A stretch of 64,000 nucleotides of DNA from CAZJHD01 sp964545855 (GTDB lineage: Bacteria; Planctomycetota; UBA1135; JACQFD01), in the NCBI GenBank assembly GCA_964545855.1, contig CAZJHD010000004.1, positions 62,001 to 126,000 of the forward strand. The letters are read 5' to 3'. The notes beneath the pieces were generated by a model that was not told the origin of the DNA, searched no databases, and saw only the letters and a list, made by a program, of their open reading frames with translations. Of this stretch, positions 49,297 through 57,005 are shown piece by piece. The position numbers and the translations under genes are program-made. Each line of letters begins with the position of its first letter. Positions within the stretch are counted from its first letter, which is position 1.

Positions 49297-51479
49297 GCGG
49301 CGGCGCTGCCTCCGATCGGCAGGACGCCTGCGCGCGCTTCCTCGACGTCGTTCCCTTCTCGCTCTACCCGTTCCAGGAGGATGCCATCCTCGCCTGGGCG
49401 GAATGCGAGGGCGGCGTCCTCGTGACGGCGCCGACGGGCATGGGGAAGACGGTGGTCGCCGAGGCGGCGGTCTTCGAAGCCCTCGCCACGGGAAGGCGGC
49501 TCTACTACACGAGCCCGCTCATCGCGCTCACCGACCAGAAGTACCGGGAGCTCCAGGAGAAGGCCGTGAGCTGGGGCTTCTCGGCCGACGACGTCGGGCT
49601 CATCACCGGCAACCGGAAGGAGAACCCGGACGCGCGCGTGCGCGTCGTCGTCGCCGAGATCCTGCTGAACCACCTGCTCTCGTCGCAGGAGACGCCCGGC
49701 GACCTGGCGGGCGTCGTCATGGACGAGTTCCACTGGTTCGACGACCCCGAGCGCGGGATCGTCTGGGAGCTCTCGCTCGCGCTCCTTCCGCCGTCGGTCC
49801 GCGTCCTGCTCCTCTCGGCGACCGTCGGGAACCCCGTCGAGTTCACGCTCTGGCTGAAGGAGCAGTTCGGCCGCAGCGTGCGGCTCGTCCGCACCGACGA
49901 GCGCAAGGTCCCCCTGGAGTACCACTGGGCCGAGGACGAGCTCCTCACGGACCAGCTCGTCTCGATGACCTCCGACGACGACGCGAAGTGCCTCGTCCCG
50001 GCGCTCGTCTTCTGCTTCTCCCGCGACGAGTGCTGGGACGTGGCGCAGCGGCTGAAGGGGCTCCCGCTGCTGCCTGCCGGCGCGAAGGAGCGGATCGAGG
50101 AGTCACTGCCCCAGGACGAGTGGAAGCAGGGCGCGGGCCCGCGGCTCCGCGCGATGCTGCTGCGTGGCGTCGGCGTCCATCACGCGGGCGTCCTCCCCCG
50201 ATTCAAGGAGGCCGTCGAGGACCTCTTCCTCCGGAAGCTCGTCCCCTTCGTCATCTGCACCGAGACCCTCGCCGCCGGCGTGAACCTGCCGGCGCGGTCC
50301 GTCGTGCTCACGACGCTGCTCAAGGGGAAGCCCGGCGAGCGGAAGCTGATCCCGGCGTCGAGCGCCCATCAGATGTTCGGCCGGGCCGGACGTCCCCAGT
50401 TCGACACGAAGGGGCACGTCTTCGTGATGGCGCACGAGGACGACGTCCGCATCGCCAAGTGGCGCAAGCGCGCGGAGCAGCTGGACGCGCTCTCGAAGGA
50501 CCCGAAGGTCCTCCGCATGCGCAAGGACCTCGAGCGCAAGCGCCCCACGCGGCGCTCGACGGAGCAGTACTGGAGCGAGGGGCAGATGAAGATCCTCGTC
50601 CAGGCGGGTCCGGCGAATCTCCACAGCCGCTCGTCGATCCCCTACGCGGTGCTCGTGTCGAGGCTCACGCGGTCCGACGACCTCCAGATCCTGCGGGACT
50701 TCGTCCGGCGGCGATTCGCCGGTGCCGAGCGGATCGAGAAGTTCGCGAAGGAGCTCGACGCGATGCTCGCGAACCTCGCGAAGCTCGGCTACGTCGACGG
50801 CGATCTCGAGGCGGGACGACTGCGGCTGCGCGAAGGGGCGGCCGAGCTGCTGGCGTTCCGGAGCGTCGATCCGCTCTACGGCGCGTTCCTCGCGCGCGAG
50901 CTCGTGCCGTCCGACCGCGACGAGAAGCTCCGCGCGATCGAGTCGGTCCTCGCCCTGCCCTGGCAGGTCGTGAAGCGAGCCGGCCCCTTCCCTCGCGACC
51001 CGGGCCCGCTCCAGCGCGAGCGGATCGAGCCGCAGATGATCGCCATGGGAGTCCAGCTCGTGCGGCCGGAGCCCGAGTCGGAGGAGGCCTACGACATGTT
51101 CCGGCACCTGGAGCGGGAGGAGGAGGACCGGCCGCCGGAGTTCCCCGAGATGCTGAAGATCGCCTTCGAGGCGGAGCTGGCGGTGCCCGAGGACGTCGCG
51201 GTGCAGCCCAAGTGGATCGCCGGCGGCGTGCTCGACGCGGAGGACGACTTCCACCGCTTCGTGTCCTCGCGCGACCTCGAGAAGAACGAGGGGATCGTGC
51301 TGCGCCACCTCCTGCGCGTGGCGATCCTCGCGGGGGAGTTCCACGCGCGCACGGAAGACCCCGACTACGCCGAGATCGGCCGCCGTGTGACGGCGGCCTG
51401 CCGCCAGGTGGATCCCCGCTACACCGATCGCTTCCTGCAGCGCGAGGACGAGTCCCGCGGCGTGTGGTCGGGAGGCTGA
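49293..51479 (+). CDS. Ski2-like DEAD/DEAH-box helicase
   Basis: A 728-residue superfamily 2 helicase. The RecA1 domain has the Q-motif-like YPFQEDAILAWAE, Walker A APTGMGKTVV (Lys near 52), motif Ia TSPLIALTDQKYRE, Walker B MDEFHWF (D-E-F-H, near 143) and motif III LLSATVGNP. RecA2 has HHAGVLPRFKEAVEDLF, CTETLAAGVNLPAR and motif VI HQMFGRAGRPQ. The H-H-A-G and G-R-A-G-R-P elements place it with Ski2/Hel308-type enzymes that unwind RNA or DNA. The GTG start overlaps the M64 stop. Partners and substrate are unknown. Confidence 0.92.
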   Translation: MSGGAASDRQDACARFLDVVPFSLYPFQEDAILAWAECEGGVLVTAPTGMGKTVVAEAAVFEALATGRRLYYTSPLIALTDQKYRELQEKAVSWGFSADDVGLITGNRKENPDARVRVVVAEILLNHLLSSQETPGDLAGVVMDEFHWFDDPERGIVWELSLALLPPSVRVLLLSATVGNPVEFTLWLKEQFGRSVRLVRTDERKVPLEYHWAEDELLTDQLVSMTSDDDAKCLVPALVFCFSRDECWDVAQRLKGLPLLPAGAKERIEESLPQDEWKQGAGPRLRAMLLRGVGVHHAGVLPRFKEAVEDLFLRKLVPFVICTETLAAGVNLPARSVVLTTLLKGKPGERKLIPASSAHQMFGRAGRPQFDTKGHVFVMAHEDDVRIAKWRKRAEQLDALSKDPKVLRMRKDLERKRPTRRSTEQYWSEGQMKILVQAGPANLHSRSSIPYAVLVSRLTRSDDLQILRDFVRRRFAGAERIEKFAKELDAMLANLAKLGYVDGDLEAGRLRLREGAAELLAFRSVDPLYGAFLARELVPSDRDEKLRAIESVLALPWQVVKRAGPFPRDPGPLQRERIEPQMIAMGVQLVRPEPESEEAYDMFRHLEREEEDRPPEFPEMLKIAFEAELAVPEDVAVQPKWIAGGVLDAEDDFHRFVSSRDLEKNEGIVLRHLLRVAILAGEFHARTEDPDYAEIGRRVTAACRQVDPRYTDRFLQREDESRGVWSGG

Positions 51480-51500
51480 CGGGCGGAGCGTCAGCCTCCC
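51470..51500. terminator. bidirectional hairpin containing both stop codons
   Basis: A perfect 11-bp stem (GGGAGGCTGAC / GTCAGCCTCCC) with a 9-nt loop joins the 3' ends of the convergent helicase and ribbon-helix-helix genes. The stem includes both TGA stop codons and is followed on the plus strand by TTCTT. Confidence 0.7.
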
Positions 51501-51676
51501 TTCTTCGAGTCGTCGCCCGGCGGCGGCAGCTTCTTGCCCCGCCAATCGGCCAACGCGCGCCGCAGCACGAACTCGATCTGCGCGTTCAGGCTGCGGAGAT
51601 CGTCGTCCGCCCAGCGCCGCATCGCGTCGAGCAGCTTCGGATCGACGCGCAGCAGGAAGGGCTTCCGGTCGGCCAC
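51491..51676 (-). CDS. small ribbon-helix-helix (Arc-like) protein
   Basis: A 61-residue Arc/MetJ-type DNA-binding protein candidate. KPFLLRVDPKLLDAMRRWAD gives the beta strand and helix A, and DDLRSLNAQIEFVLRRALAD gives helix B with the S-L-N-A-Q-I-E-F pattern typical of Arc-like proteins. The C-terminus is a short charged tail. The GTG start lies 7 nt downstream of the start of the SPFH gene's stop codon, on the same strand, so the two are co-transcribed. SPFH/RHH pairs recur in bacteria. It may autoregulate the operon through the repeats upstream of the SPFH gene, which is an inference. Confidence 0.8.
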   Translation of the reverse strand: MADRKPFLLRVDPKLLDAMRRWADDDLRSLNAQIEFVLRRALADWRGKKLPPPGDDSKKGG

Positions 51677-51680
51677 CGGC

Positions 51681-52565
51681 TCAGCCGCCGTAGAGCGTTC
51701 CAGCGTTCACGACGGGAGTCGTCCGCTCGCTGCAGAGCACCACCAGCAGGTTGCTCACCATCGAGGCCTTGCGTTCCTCGTCGAGCTGCACGGTGTTCGA
51801 CTTCGCGAGCTCCTTGAGCGCCATGTCCACCATGCCGACGGCGCCCTCCACGATCCGCGCGCGTGCCGCGACGATGGCGGCGGCCTGCTGGCGCTGGAGC
51901 ATCGCGTGCGCGATCTCCGGCGCGTAGGCGAGGTGGCTCAGACGGGCCTCGATCACCTGCACTCCGGCTCGGTCGAGCCGCTCCTGGAGCTCGCGCTGGA
52001 GGTGCTGGCTCACCTCGTCGGTGGCGCCCCGGAGAGTCACCTCTCCGTCCTCCCCGTCGTAGTGGTAGGCGCTCGCGAGGTGGCGCACGGCCGACTCGCT
52101 CTGGGTCTCGACGAACTCCACGTAGTCGTCCACCTCGAAGCGCGCCGCGAAGGTGTCGCGCACCTGCCAGACGACCACGGCGGCGATCTCGATCGGGTTC
52201 CCGGCGCGGTCGTTCACCTTCAGCTTCTGGCCGTTCAGGTTGCGCGCCTTGAGCGAGATGCCGTGGCGCAGGGTGAAGGGGTTCACCCAATGGAAGCCGT
52301 TCGCCTTGACGGTGCCCCGGTAGCTCCCGAAGAAGACCAGCACCTTCGCGTCGTTCGGATTCACGACGAAGAGGCCGATCTGCAGGACGAGCGAGAGGGC
52401 GAGCACGAACAGCGAGATGCCGATCATCCAGCCGTTCTTCCCGATCCCGCCGGCGACGATGCCTCCGATCGCGAGGAGGTGGACCAGGAAGAAGGAGACG
52501 AACATCGTGGCACCGCGACTGGGGCGGACGATGGACTCGTGCGAAGCGACGGAAGAGAGGCTCAT
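51681..52565 (-). CDS. SPFH/band 7 domain membrane protein
   Basis: A 294-residue stomatin/flotillin-type protein that likely oligomerises on the cytoplasmic membrane. Two N-terminal TM helices (MFVSFFLVHLLAIGGIVAGG, WMIGISLFVLALSLVLQIGL) precede the SPFH domain (about 68-230) with NPNDAKVLVFFGSYRGTVK, GFHWVNPFTLRH, VVWQVRDTFAARFEVDDYVE and LQERLDRAGVQVIEARLSHL. A C-terminal coiled segment (AAAIVAARARIVEGAVGMVD) follows. It is the first gene of the operon with the ribbon-helix-helix gene. An AGTGAT repeat array lies 14-34 nt upstream of the start. Confidence 0.9.
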   Translation of the reverse strand: MSLSSVASHESIVRPSRGATMFVSFFLVHLLAIGGIVAGGIGKNGWMIGISLFVLALSLVLQIGLFVVNPNDAKVLVFFGSYRGTVKANGFHWVNPFTLRHGISLKARNLNGQKLKVNDRAGNPIEIAAVVVWQVRDTFAARFEVDDYVEFVETQSESAVRHLASAYHYDGEDGEVTLRGATDEVSQHLQRELQERLDRAGVQVIEARLSHLAYAPEIAHAMLQRQQAAAIVAARARIVEGAVGMVDMALKELAKSNTVQLDEERKASMVSNLLVVLCSERTTPVVNAGTLYGG

Positions 52566-52578
52566 GGATCCTCGGGGA

Positions 52579-52599
52579 GTGATTGCGAAGTGATATCAC
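52579..52599. promoter_or_regulatory. phased AGTGAT repeats and palindrome upstream of SPFH/RHH operon
   Basis: AGTGAT occurs at 52579-52584 and 52589-52594, exactly 10 bp (one helical turn) apart, and the second copy is part of the perfect palindrome GTGATATCAC (52590-52599). Ribbon-helix-helix repressors often bind such short phased sites, so this is a candidate operator. Confidence 0.45.
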
Positions 52600-52687
52600 G
52601 CCCGTCGTGGCGCGTCGAGATCGGATCCTTCGGCGATTTCCCGGAGGCGCTCTCCTCGGCTCGCACCTGCGGCTCGCGGCCGCGGAC

Positions 52688-52706
52688 GGCTCCCGGCGCC
52701 GGAGCC
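52688..52706 (-). terminator. hairpin directly after aldolase gene
   Basis: GGCTCC / GGAGCC form a 6-bp stem with a 7-nt GC-rich loop immediately downstream of the aldolase stop on the minus strand. Likely end of the six-gene operon. Confidence 0.4.
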
Positions 52707-53423
52707 TCAGCAGTGGTCCGTGACGCCGGGGGCGACGGCGGTTCCGCACTTCGAGCAGATCGTGTTCATCCCCTGGAGCCCGAGCTTCTTGCGCGAGTCG
52801 AGGAGCTTCCCCACTTGCTCCGGCGTGAGCTCCTTCACGCCGCCGAGAGTGCGCGCGAAGTAGAGGATCGACGCCGTGTGCTCGATCACCTCGAGCTTGC
52901 GGAAGGCGTCGATCAGGCTCGTCCCGAGCGTGAGCGCGCCATGGCGCTCGAGCATCACCACGTCCGAGCAGCGCACGAGGCTTCGCAGCGACTCGGGGAG
53001 TTCCTCCGTCCCCGGCGTCCCGTAGGGGGCCGTCGGGATCGATCCGATGGTGACGACCACCTCGGGAATGACGCAGAGGTCGAGGGAGAGGCCCGCGAGC
53101 GTGAAGGCGACGGCGTGCTGCGGGTGGGCGTGGCAGATGGCGCGCATCTCGGGGCGCTCGCGGTACGCCATCAGGTGCATCGACACCTCCGTCGACGCGC
53201 GCGCCTGGCCGTCGACGACGTTCCCGTCGAGATCGATGTGCGCGATCTGCTCCGGCTGCAGGAAGGCCTTCGGCGCGCCCGCCGGCGTGATCAGGATCCC
53301 GCGGTCGCCCATCCGGACGGAGAAGTTGCCATCGACGTTCGTGATGAAGCCCTTGTCGTAGGCCATGCGCGCGACCTGGCACACGGCTCCGCGCAGGGCC
53401 ATCTCCTCGGCGCGGTCGGTCAT
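52707..53423 (-). CDS. class II aldolase/adducin-family protein, microcompartment-associated
   Basis: A 238-residue zinc aldolase of the fuculose-1-phosphate/rhamnulose-1-phosphate aldolase group, expected to split a deoxyketose phosphate into dihydroxyacetone phosphate and lactaldehyde. It has NVDGNFSVRMGDRGILITPA, the catalytic-Glu region ASTEVSMHLMAYRERPEM, the zinc-binding CHAHPQHA and LERHGALTLG. After the aldolase domain there is a C-terminal extension of about 40 residues ending in ICSKCGTAVAPGVTDHC, which might target the enzyme to a shell. It overlaps the pentamer gene by ATGA. Family is firm; substrate is inferred from planctomycete-type microcompartment loci. Confidence 0.88.
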   Translation of the reverse strand: MTDRAEEMALRGAVCQVARMAYDKGFITNVDGNFSVRMGDRGILITPAGAPKAFLQPEQIAHIDLDGNVVDGQARASTEVSMHLMAYRERPEMRAICHAHPQHAVAFTLAGLSLDLCVIPEVVVTIGSIPTAPYGTPGTEELPESLRSLVRCSDVVMLERHGALTLGTSLIDAFRKLEVIEHTASILYFARTLGGVKELTPEQVGKLLDSRKKLGLQGMNTICSKCGTAVAPGVTDHC

Positions 53424-53758
53424 CGGCGCCCGGCTCCGGATCGTTCATCGAGCGAGTCGAAGTGCTCCGTCGCGCGCCACGCGACGTCGCCGCGGATCTC
53501 GATCTCGTCGATCACGCCGACGACGGTCGTCTTGACGGGGGCCACGGGGTCGCCGAACAGGTCACGTGCGCTCGACCCCTCGTCGAGGAGGAGCACGCGG
53601 TCTCCGACGCCGGCCTGGGCGCGGTCGACGGCGACCTGCGCGCGGCCCCGCGGAGCGCCGGACGGATCGAGCGTGCGAACGAGGAGCAGCTTCCGCCCGG
53701 CGTAGAAGGGGTGGTGCACGGGCGCCACGACGGTGCCGATCACGGTCGCGATCTTCAC
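53420..53758 (-). CDS. EutN/CcmL-type BMC pentamer protein 1
   Basis: A 112-residue bacterial microcompartment vertex protein, which forms pentamers capping the polyhedral shell. It opens VKIATVIGTVVAPVHHPFYA and continues with GRKLLLVRTLDPSG, VAVDRAQAGVGDRVLLLDEG and VVGVIDEIEIRG, the usual EutN/CcmL strand order. The core G-V-G-D-R-V/G-S-S-A-R motif is conserved. A C-terminal extension of about 20 residues follows. The GTG start overlaps the stop of pentamer gene 2 (GTGA) and the 3' end overlaps the aldolase gene (ATGA). Confidence 0.9.
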   Translation of the reverse strand: MKIATVIGTVVAPVHHPFYAGRKLLLVRTLDPSGAPRGRAQVAVDRAQAGVGDRVLLLDEGSSARDLFGDPVAPVKTTVVGVIDEIEIRGDVAWRATEHFDSLDERSGAGRR

Positions 53759-54102
53759 GCCTTCCCCCGCGGCGGCTTCTTCGCCGACTTCGTCGGAGGC
53801 TCCGAGGCAGCCGGCTCCGCGAAGCGGGGGAAGGGCTTCCCCGTGTCGACTTCCTCCACGTGCCCCACGATCGCCGCGTCCACGGGCACGAATCGCTCGC
53901 GCAACGCCATGGAGGCCTCGCGGCCGTCGATCCAGAAGACGAGATCGCCGAGGCCCGACTGCGCCGTGTCGCAGGCGACGAGCGGCGAGCCGGACGCGCG
54001 CCCCTCGTCGTCGAGCGGCTGGATCCACTGCAACGCGACGCCCTCGAGGCCCTCGACCTTCTGCGTGGCCACGACGCGTCCGATCACTCGGGCGAGGTCC
54101 AT
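53755..54102 (-). CDS. EutN/CcmL-type BMC pentamer protein 2
   Basis: A 115-residue microcompartment vertex protein. It begins MDLARVIGRVVATQKVEGLE, followed by LVACDTAQSGLGDLVFWIDG and VDAAIVGHVEEVDTG. The C-terminus carries a Pro/Lys/Ala-rich tail (PPTKSAKKPPRGKA) absent from the other two copies. The usual G-S-S-A-R loop is replaced by GREASMAL, so the pore or vertex loop differs. I chose the ATG at 54102, where the family start V-I-G-R-V-V-A-T-Q-K aligns; it overlaps the 3' end of pentamer gene 3 by 19 nt. Confidence 0.9.
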   Translation of the reverse strand: MDLARVIGRVVATQKVEGLEGVALQWIQPLDDEGRASGSPLVACDTAQSGLGDLVFWIDGREASMALRERFVPVDAAIVGHVEEVDTGKPFPRFAEPAASEPPTKSAKKPPRGKA

Positions 54103-54401
54103 CCGGCGTCCCTCTCCTTGTGGAAGATCGGCTTCCCCTCGATGTCCCACGAGTCGAGGATCGCGAAGATCACGGCGTCGCAAGGCTTCCCCTCCGTGAG
54201 CTTCGTCTGCCGTGCCGACGAGCCGGTGCAGTAGAGCACGGTGTCGTGGAGGCCCGCGCCGACGGCGTCGACGCAGACCAGCGTGTCGTCCGTCGGCCGG
54301 TTCCAGGCGTCGTGCCTCTGCACGACGAGGAGCTTCATCTCGCGCATCTTCTCGTCCTTCTGCGTCGAGACGACGGAACCGATGACTCGTCCGATGATCA
54401 T
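54084..54401 (-). CDS. EutN/CcmL-type BMC pentamer protein 3
   Basis: A 105-residue microcompartment vertex protein. MIIGRVIGSVVSTQKDEKMR, then KLLVVQRHDAWNRPTDDTLV, VDAVGAGLHDTVLYCTGSSA and CDAVIFAILDSWDIEGK match the EutN/CcmL fold, with the G-S-S-A-R-Q motif intact. It is the first of three consecutive pentamer genes and starts 7 nt after the upstream parvulin gene, so it is part of the same operon. No BMC hexamer (Pfam BMC) gene is in the window; the shell body must be encoded elsewhere. Confidence 0.92.
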   Translation of the reverse strand: MIIGRVIGSVVSTQKDEKMREMKLLVVQRHDAWNRPTDDTLVCVDAVGAGLHDTVLYCTGSSARQTKLTEGKPCDAVIFAILDSWDIEGKPIFHKERDAGWTSPE

Positions 54402-54408
54402 GGGGTGT

Positions 54409-55968
54409 TCAGCGACCGTTGTTCTTGCGACCGTCGTCCTTGCGAGCGTCGTCCTTCCGTGCGGAGCCGCCTTGGCCGGAGCCGCCGACGGTGCCGCGGC
54501 GCTCCTCGCCGCTCGAGCTCGGAGGATCGACGTAGGTCGTGATCTTGGCGTCCGTCACGAGCCGGCGGTAGAGATCGCCCATCAGCTCGGATCGGATCGA
54601 GCGACGGAGCTCGTCGCCCTGCAGGCCGGGCTTGGCGGCCTGGAAGAAGAGGGCCGCCGATCCCTGCTCGACGCGGATCGGTCCGAGGGCCGCGCCGACG
54701 GCCGCGTCGGGATGGAAGAGCGCCGCGAGGATCGCCGGATCCGCGCCGCGCTCGAGACGGTGGAGCCAGCCGAGGTCTCCGTTGCGCGCGCGCGACGCGC
54801 CGTCGTTCGAGTACATCGACGCGAGACGGCCGAACTCCGCCGCCGACTTCGCGCGTGCGATCAGGTCGCGGAGCTCGCGGTCGGCCTCGTCGTAGGTGCG
54901 CGCCACGAGGGCGTTCGGCGCATGCACCGCATGCAGGAGGATCCACGACACGCGGCGACTCTCCCCGAAGAGCCCGTCCCAGTGGTCGCGCGCCTCCGCG
55001 TAGCGCCGGTCGATCTCGTCGTCGGGATAGGACTTCTCCGCGATCCCCCAGAGGAGCGTCTCGGCGCGCACGCCCGCATCGGCCCGGAGGTCGTCGAGCG
55101 TGATGCCTCGCGTGGCGCGCAGCACCTCCTCCCAGCCGAGGCCCTGGGCCGCCGTCGCCGACGGCTCGTACCGCGCGCGCCGTCGCGCGAGCGTCGCCTC
55201 GATCCCCTCGGGAGTCGCCACGACCTCCAGCTCGGCGGCCCTCCGGTCGACGAGCCGGAGCCCCGCCAGATCGCGCAGGGCATCCCGCAGGTCGCGTCGC
55301 GAGAGCTTCAGGCGCAGCGTGGCGCCGAGCGCGCGGCCGTCGATCGTGCGGCCGCCGACGCGCGCGTAGCTGCCCGCGGGGAGTCCCTCGCGCTCGACTT
55401 GGGCGCGCTTCACCTGCTCGCGCAGCCAGAGCGTCTGCTGCTCCGCGCTCACCGGCTCGCTGCCCGGGAGGCCGAGGTCCTCCCGGACCATGCGCTCGCA
55501 CGCAAGCTGCTTGCGGAAGACCTCCTCGAAGGCGCGCCGCTCCATGCCCTTGCTGGCGAGCTCCTCCTCGAGCGAGTGGTTCTCCGCCGCGCGGAGCTGA
55601 GCATCGAGCTTCTCGAGCGCGGCGGCCAAGTTCGCGGGCGAGACGACGAGGCCGCGTCGCTCGATCTCCGACGACAGGACGACGTCCTGGATCAGGTAGT
55701 CGATCGCGTCGCGCCCCACCTCGTCGCGCGAGAAGCGATAGGCGAGCGACTCGTCGAACTCCGAGAAGGTGATCTCGCCGCCGGCGAAGCGCGCGGCCGG
55801 CGCCTCCTGCGATGCCGCCGAGGCGACGGCAGTGCCCGCGAGAGCCGCCAGCGCGGCGAGGAGGCTGGCGAACGAGGCGGCTCGTCTCGAGGTGCCGCCC
55901 GTGGATCGCGCCCGCGGGTGCCCGGGCGCCGCGGCCCGGCAGTCTGCGTCGATGCCGCCGCCGCTCAG
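54409..55968 (-). CDS. secreted SurA-like parvulin peptidyl-prolyl isomerase
   Basis: About 519 residues. After a basic leader comes a signal peptide (SFASLLAALAALAGTAVASA), a SurA-N-type helical chaperone region (about 50-300; ITFSEFDESLAYRFSRDEVG) and a C-terminal parvulin-like domain (about 350-480) with VSWILLHAVHAPN, RTYDEADRELRDLIARAKSA and RARNGDLGWLHRLERGADPA. A Lys/Asp/Arg-rich tail follows. The only near start is a CTG at 55968 overlapping the TGA of the upstream gene (CTGA); ATG at 56052 would run 84 nt into that gene. It probably assists export folding although it sits in a microcompartment operon. Confidence 0.78.
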   Translation of the reverse strand: MSGGGIDADCRAAAPGHPRARSTGGTSRRAASFASLLAALAALAGTAVASAASQEAPAARFAGGEITFSEFDESLAYRFSRDEVGRDAIDYLIQDVVLSSEIERRGLVVSPANLAAALEKLDAQLRAAENHSLEEELASKGMERRAFEEVFRKQLACERMVREDLGLPGSEPVSAEQQTLWLREQVKRAQVEREGLPAGSYARVGGRTIDGRALGATLRLKLSRRDLRDALRDLAGLRLVDRRAAELEVVATPEGIEATLARRRARYEPSATAAQGLGWEEVLRATRGITLDDLRADAGVRAETLLWGIAEKSYPDDEIDRRYAEARDHWDGLFGESRRVSWILLHAVHAPNALVARTYDEADRELRDLIARAKSAAEFGRLASMYSNDGASRARNGDLGWLHRLERGADPAILAALFHPDAAVGAALGPIRVEQGSAALFFQAAKPGLQGDELRRSIRSELMGDLYRRLVTDAKITTYVDPPSSSGEERRGTVGGSGQGGSARKDDARKDDGRKNNGR

Positions 55969-56366
55969 TCGCCCATCGCGCGCGACACGCCGGCGCGGCT
56001 CTCCGACCGGGTGCCGGCGGGGCGATCGATCTCGGGGAACGAGAATCCGCATGGGTTCAGGGGGTCGACCAGGTCTCGATCCGCCAGGTCGCGCGGGTCG
56101 ACGGGGAAGAAGCGGCAGTTGTCGGGCCGGCTCTCGTGGATGGAGCAGGTCGGGACGGCGCCAGACTCGTCGAGGAACGGGCACTGGAACAAGAGCTTGC
56201 AGCAGGCGGCGCATCTCCCGCAGCTCCCCTCGCGCTTCTCGGCCTGCGCGCGGACGTAGCCGGGTCGGAAGGTGTGCAGCCAGAAACGACGGACCTTGCC
56301 GAAGGCCAGGCGCACGGTGCGGCCCCAGGCGGCGCGCAGACCTTGGGGCAGTGTGAGTTCACGCAC
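55965..56366 (-). CDS. YkgJ-family cysteine-cluster protein
   Basis: A 133-residue cytoplasmic protein of the YkgJ/CxxC-x-x-CC metal-binding group. The cluster reads GSCGRCAACCKLLFQCPFLD, then TCSIHESRPDNCRFFPVDPR, with eight or so conserved Cys suited to binding iron-sulfur or zinc. The GTG at 56366 begins VRELTLPQGLRAAWG; longer open frames upstream read as noise. It heads a six-gene leftward operon (Cys-cluster, parvulin, three BMC pentamers, aldolase). A metal-handling role for the compartment enzyme is only a guess. Confidence 0.85.
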   Translation of the reverse strand: MRELTLPQGLRAAWGRTVRLAFGKVRRFWLHTFRPGYVRAQAEKREGSCGRCAACCKLLFQCPFLDESGAVPTCSIHESRPDNCRFFPVDPRDLADRDLVDPLNPCGFSFPEIDRPAGTRSESRAGVSRAMGD

Positions 56367-56539
56367 TGGGTGATGGGGGGGCGGACCGGCCGGCCAGGAG
56401 GTCACGCGGTCGTGCGATCGTAAAGCGCCTCGCGGTGCCCTTCGGGACGAATTCTCGGGCTGGCGGGGGGCAATCCTTTCGCGCTCGTGGCGGTCTCGGC
56501 GCGGGACGGCTTCCCTTCCTCCCGAAGGACACCGTTCCC

Positions 56540-56917
56540 ATGGGCCCATCCGCGCGAAGACGTTCGTTCGCCGCGGCGCGCAACGCGACCGCCATTCCGG
56601 CGTTCGCCCGCGTCTGGGTCTCCGGGCTCGCCACCTTCTCGATCCTCGTCTGGGGCGGAGTCCTGGTGAAGGGGACCCTCCTGCAGCGCGCCTCCGAACG
56701 CGAAATGGGCATCGTGCTCGCCGCGGCGGCGCCGCCGGGGCCCGTGCGCGCACCGGCGAGGGGTGGGCCGCTGCCCGGCGAGAGACCCGAAGGCCCCGAT
56801 GCGAGCCGCGCGCCCGCGGGCCTCGCGCCGGCCCCGGGGACCGGCGCCGGCTACCCCGCAGCGGAGCCGCCCCGTCCGGCGGGCGTCGCTCCGCAACGCG
56901 ACCGCAGCCCCATCTGA
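56540..56917 (+). CDS. small single-TM hypothetical protein
   Basis: A possible 125-residue membrane protein. A basic N-terminus (MGPSARRRSFAAARNA) is followed by one TM helix (VWVSGLATFSILVWGGVLVK) and a Pro/Ala/Gly-rich, probably disordered tail. No homologous family recognised. Support is modest: the TM segment with positive-inside flank looks real, but the tail has the composition of GC-rich noise. Its 3' end is followed by a hairpin shared with the convergent Clp-like gene. Confidence 0.5.
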   Translation: MGPSARRRSFAAARNATAIPAFARVWVSGLATFSILVWGGVLVKGTLLQRASEREMGIVLAAAAPPGPVRAPARGGPLPGERPEGPDASRAPAGLAPAPGTGAGYPAAEPPRPAGVAPQRDRSPI

Positions 56918-56969
56918 CTCGGCCGCCGGCTTCCCGTGGCCCGAGCGGTCCGGGGCGCGGGCGTCGAGG

Positions 56970-56986
56970 CTCGCGCGCCGCGCGAG
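56970..56986. terminator. hairpin between convergent genes
   Basis: CTCGCGCG-C-CGCGCGAG is an 8-bp near-perfect palindrome (functional stem about 7 bp) between the small TM gene and the Clp-like gene. No T tract. Confidence 0.45.
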
Positions 56987-57005
56987 GGAGCTTCGCCGAG
57001 GGCCC

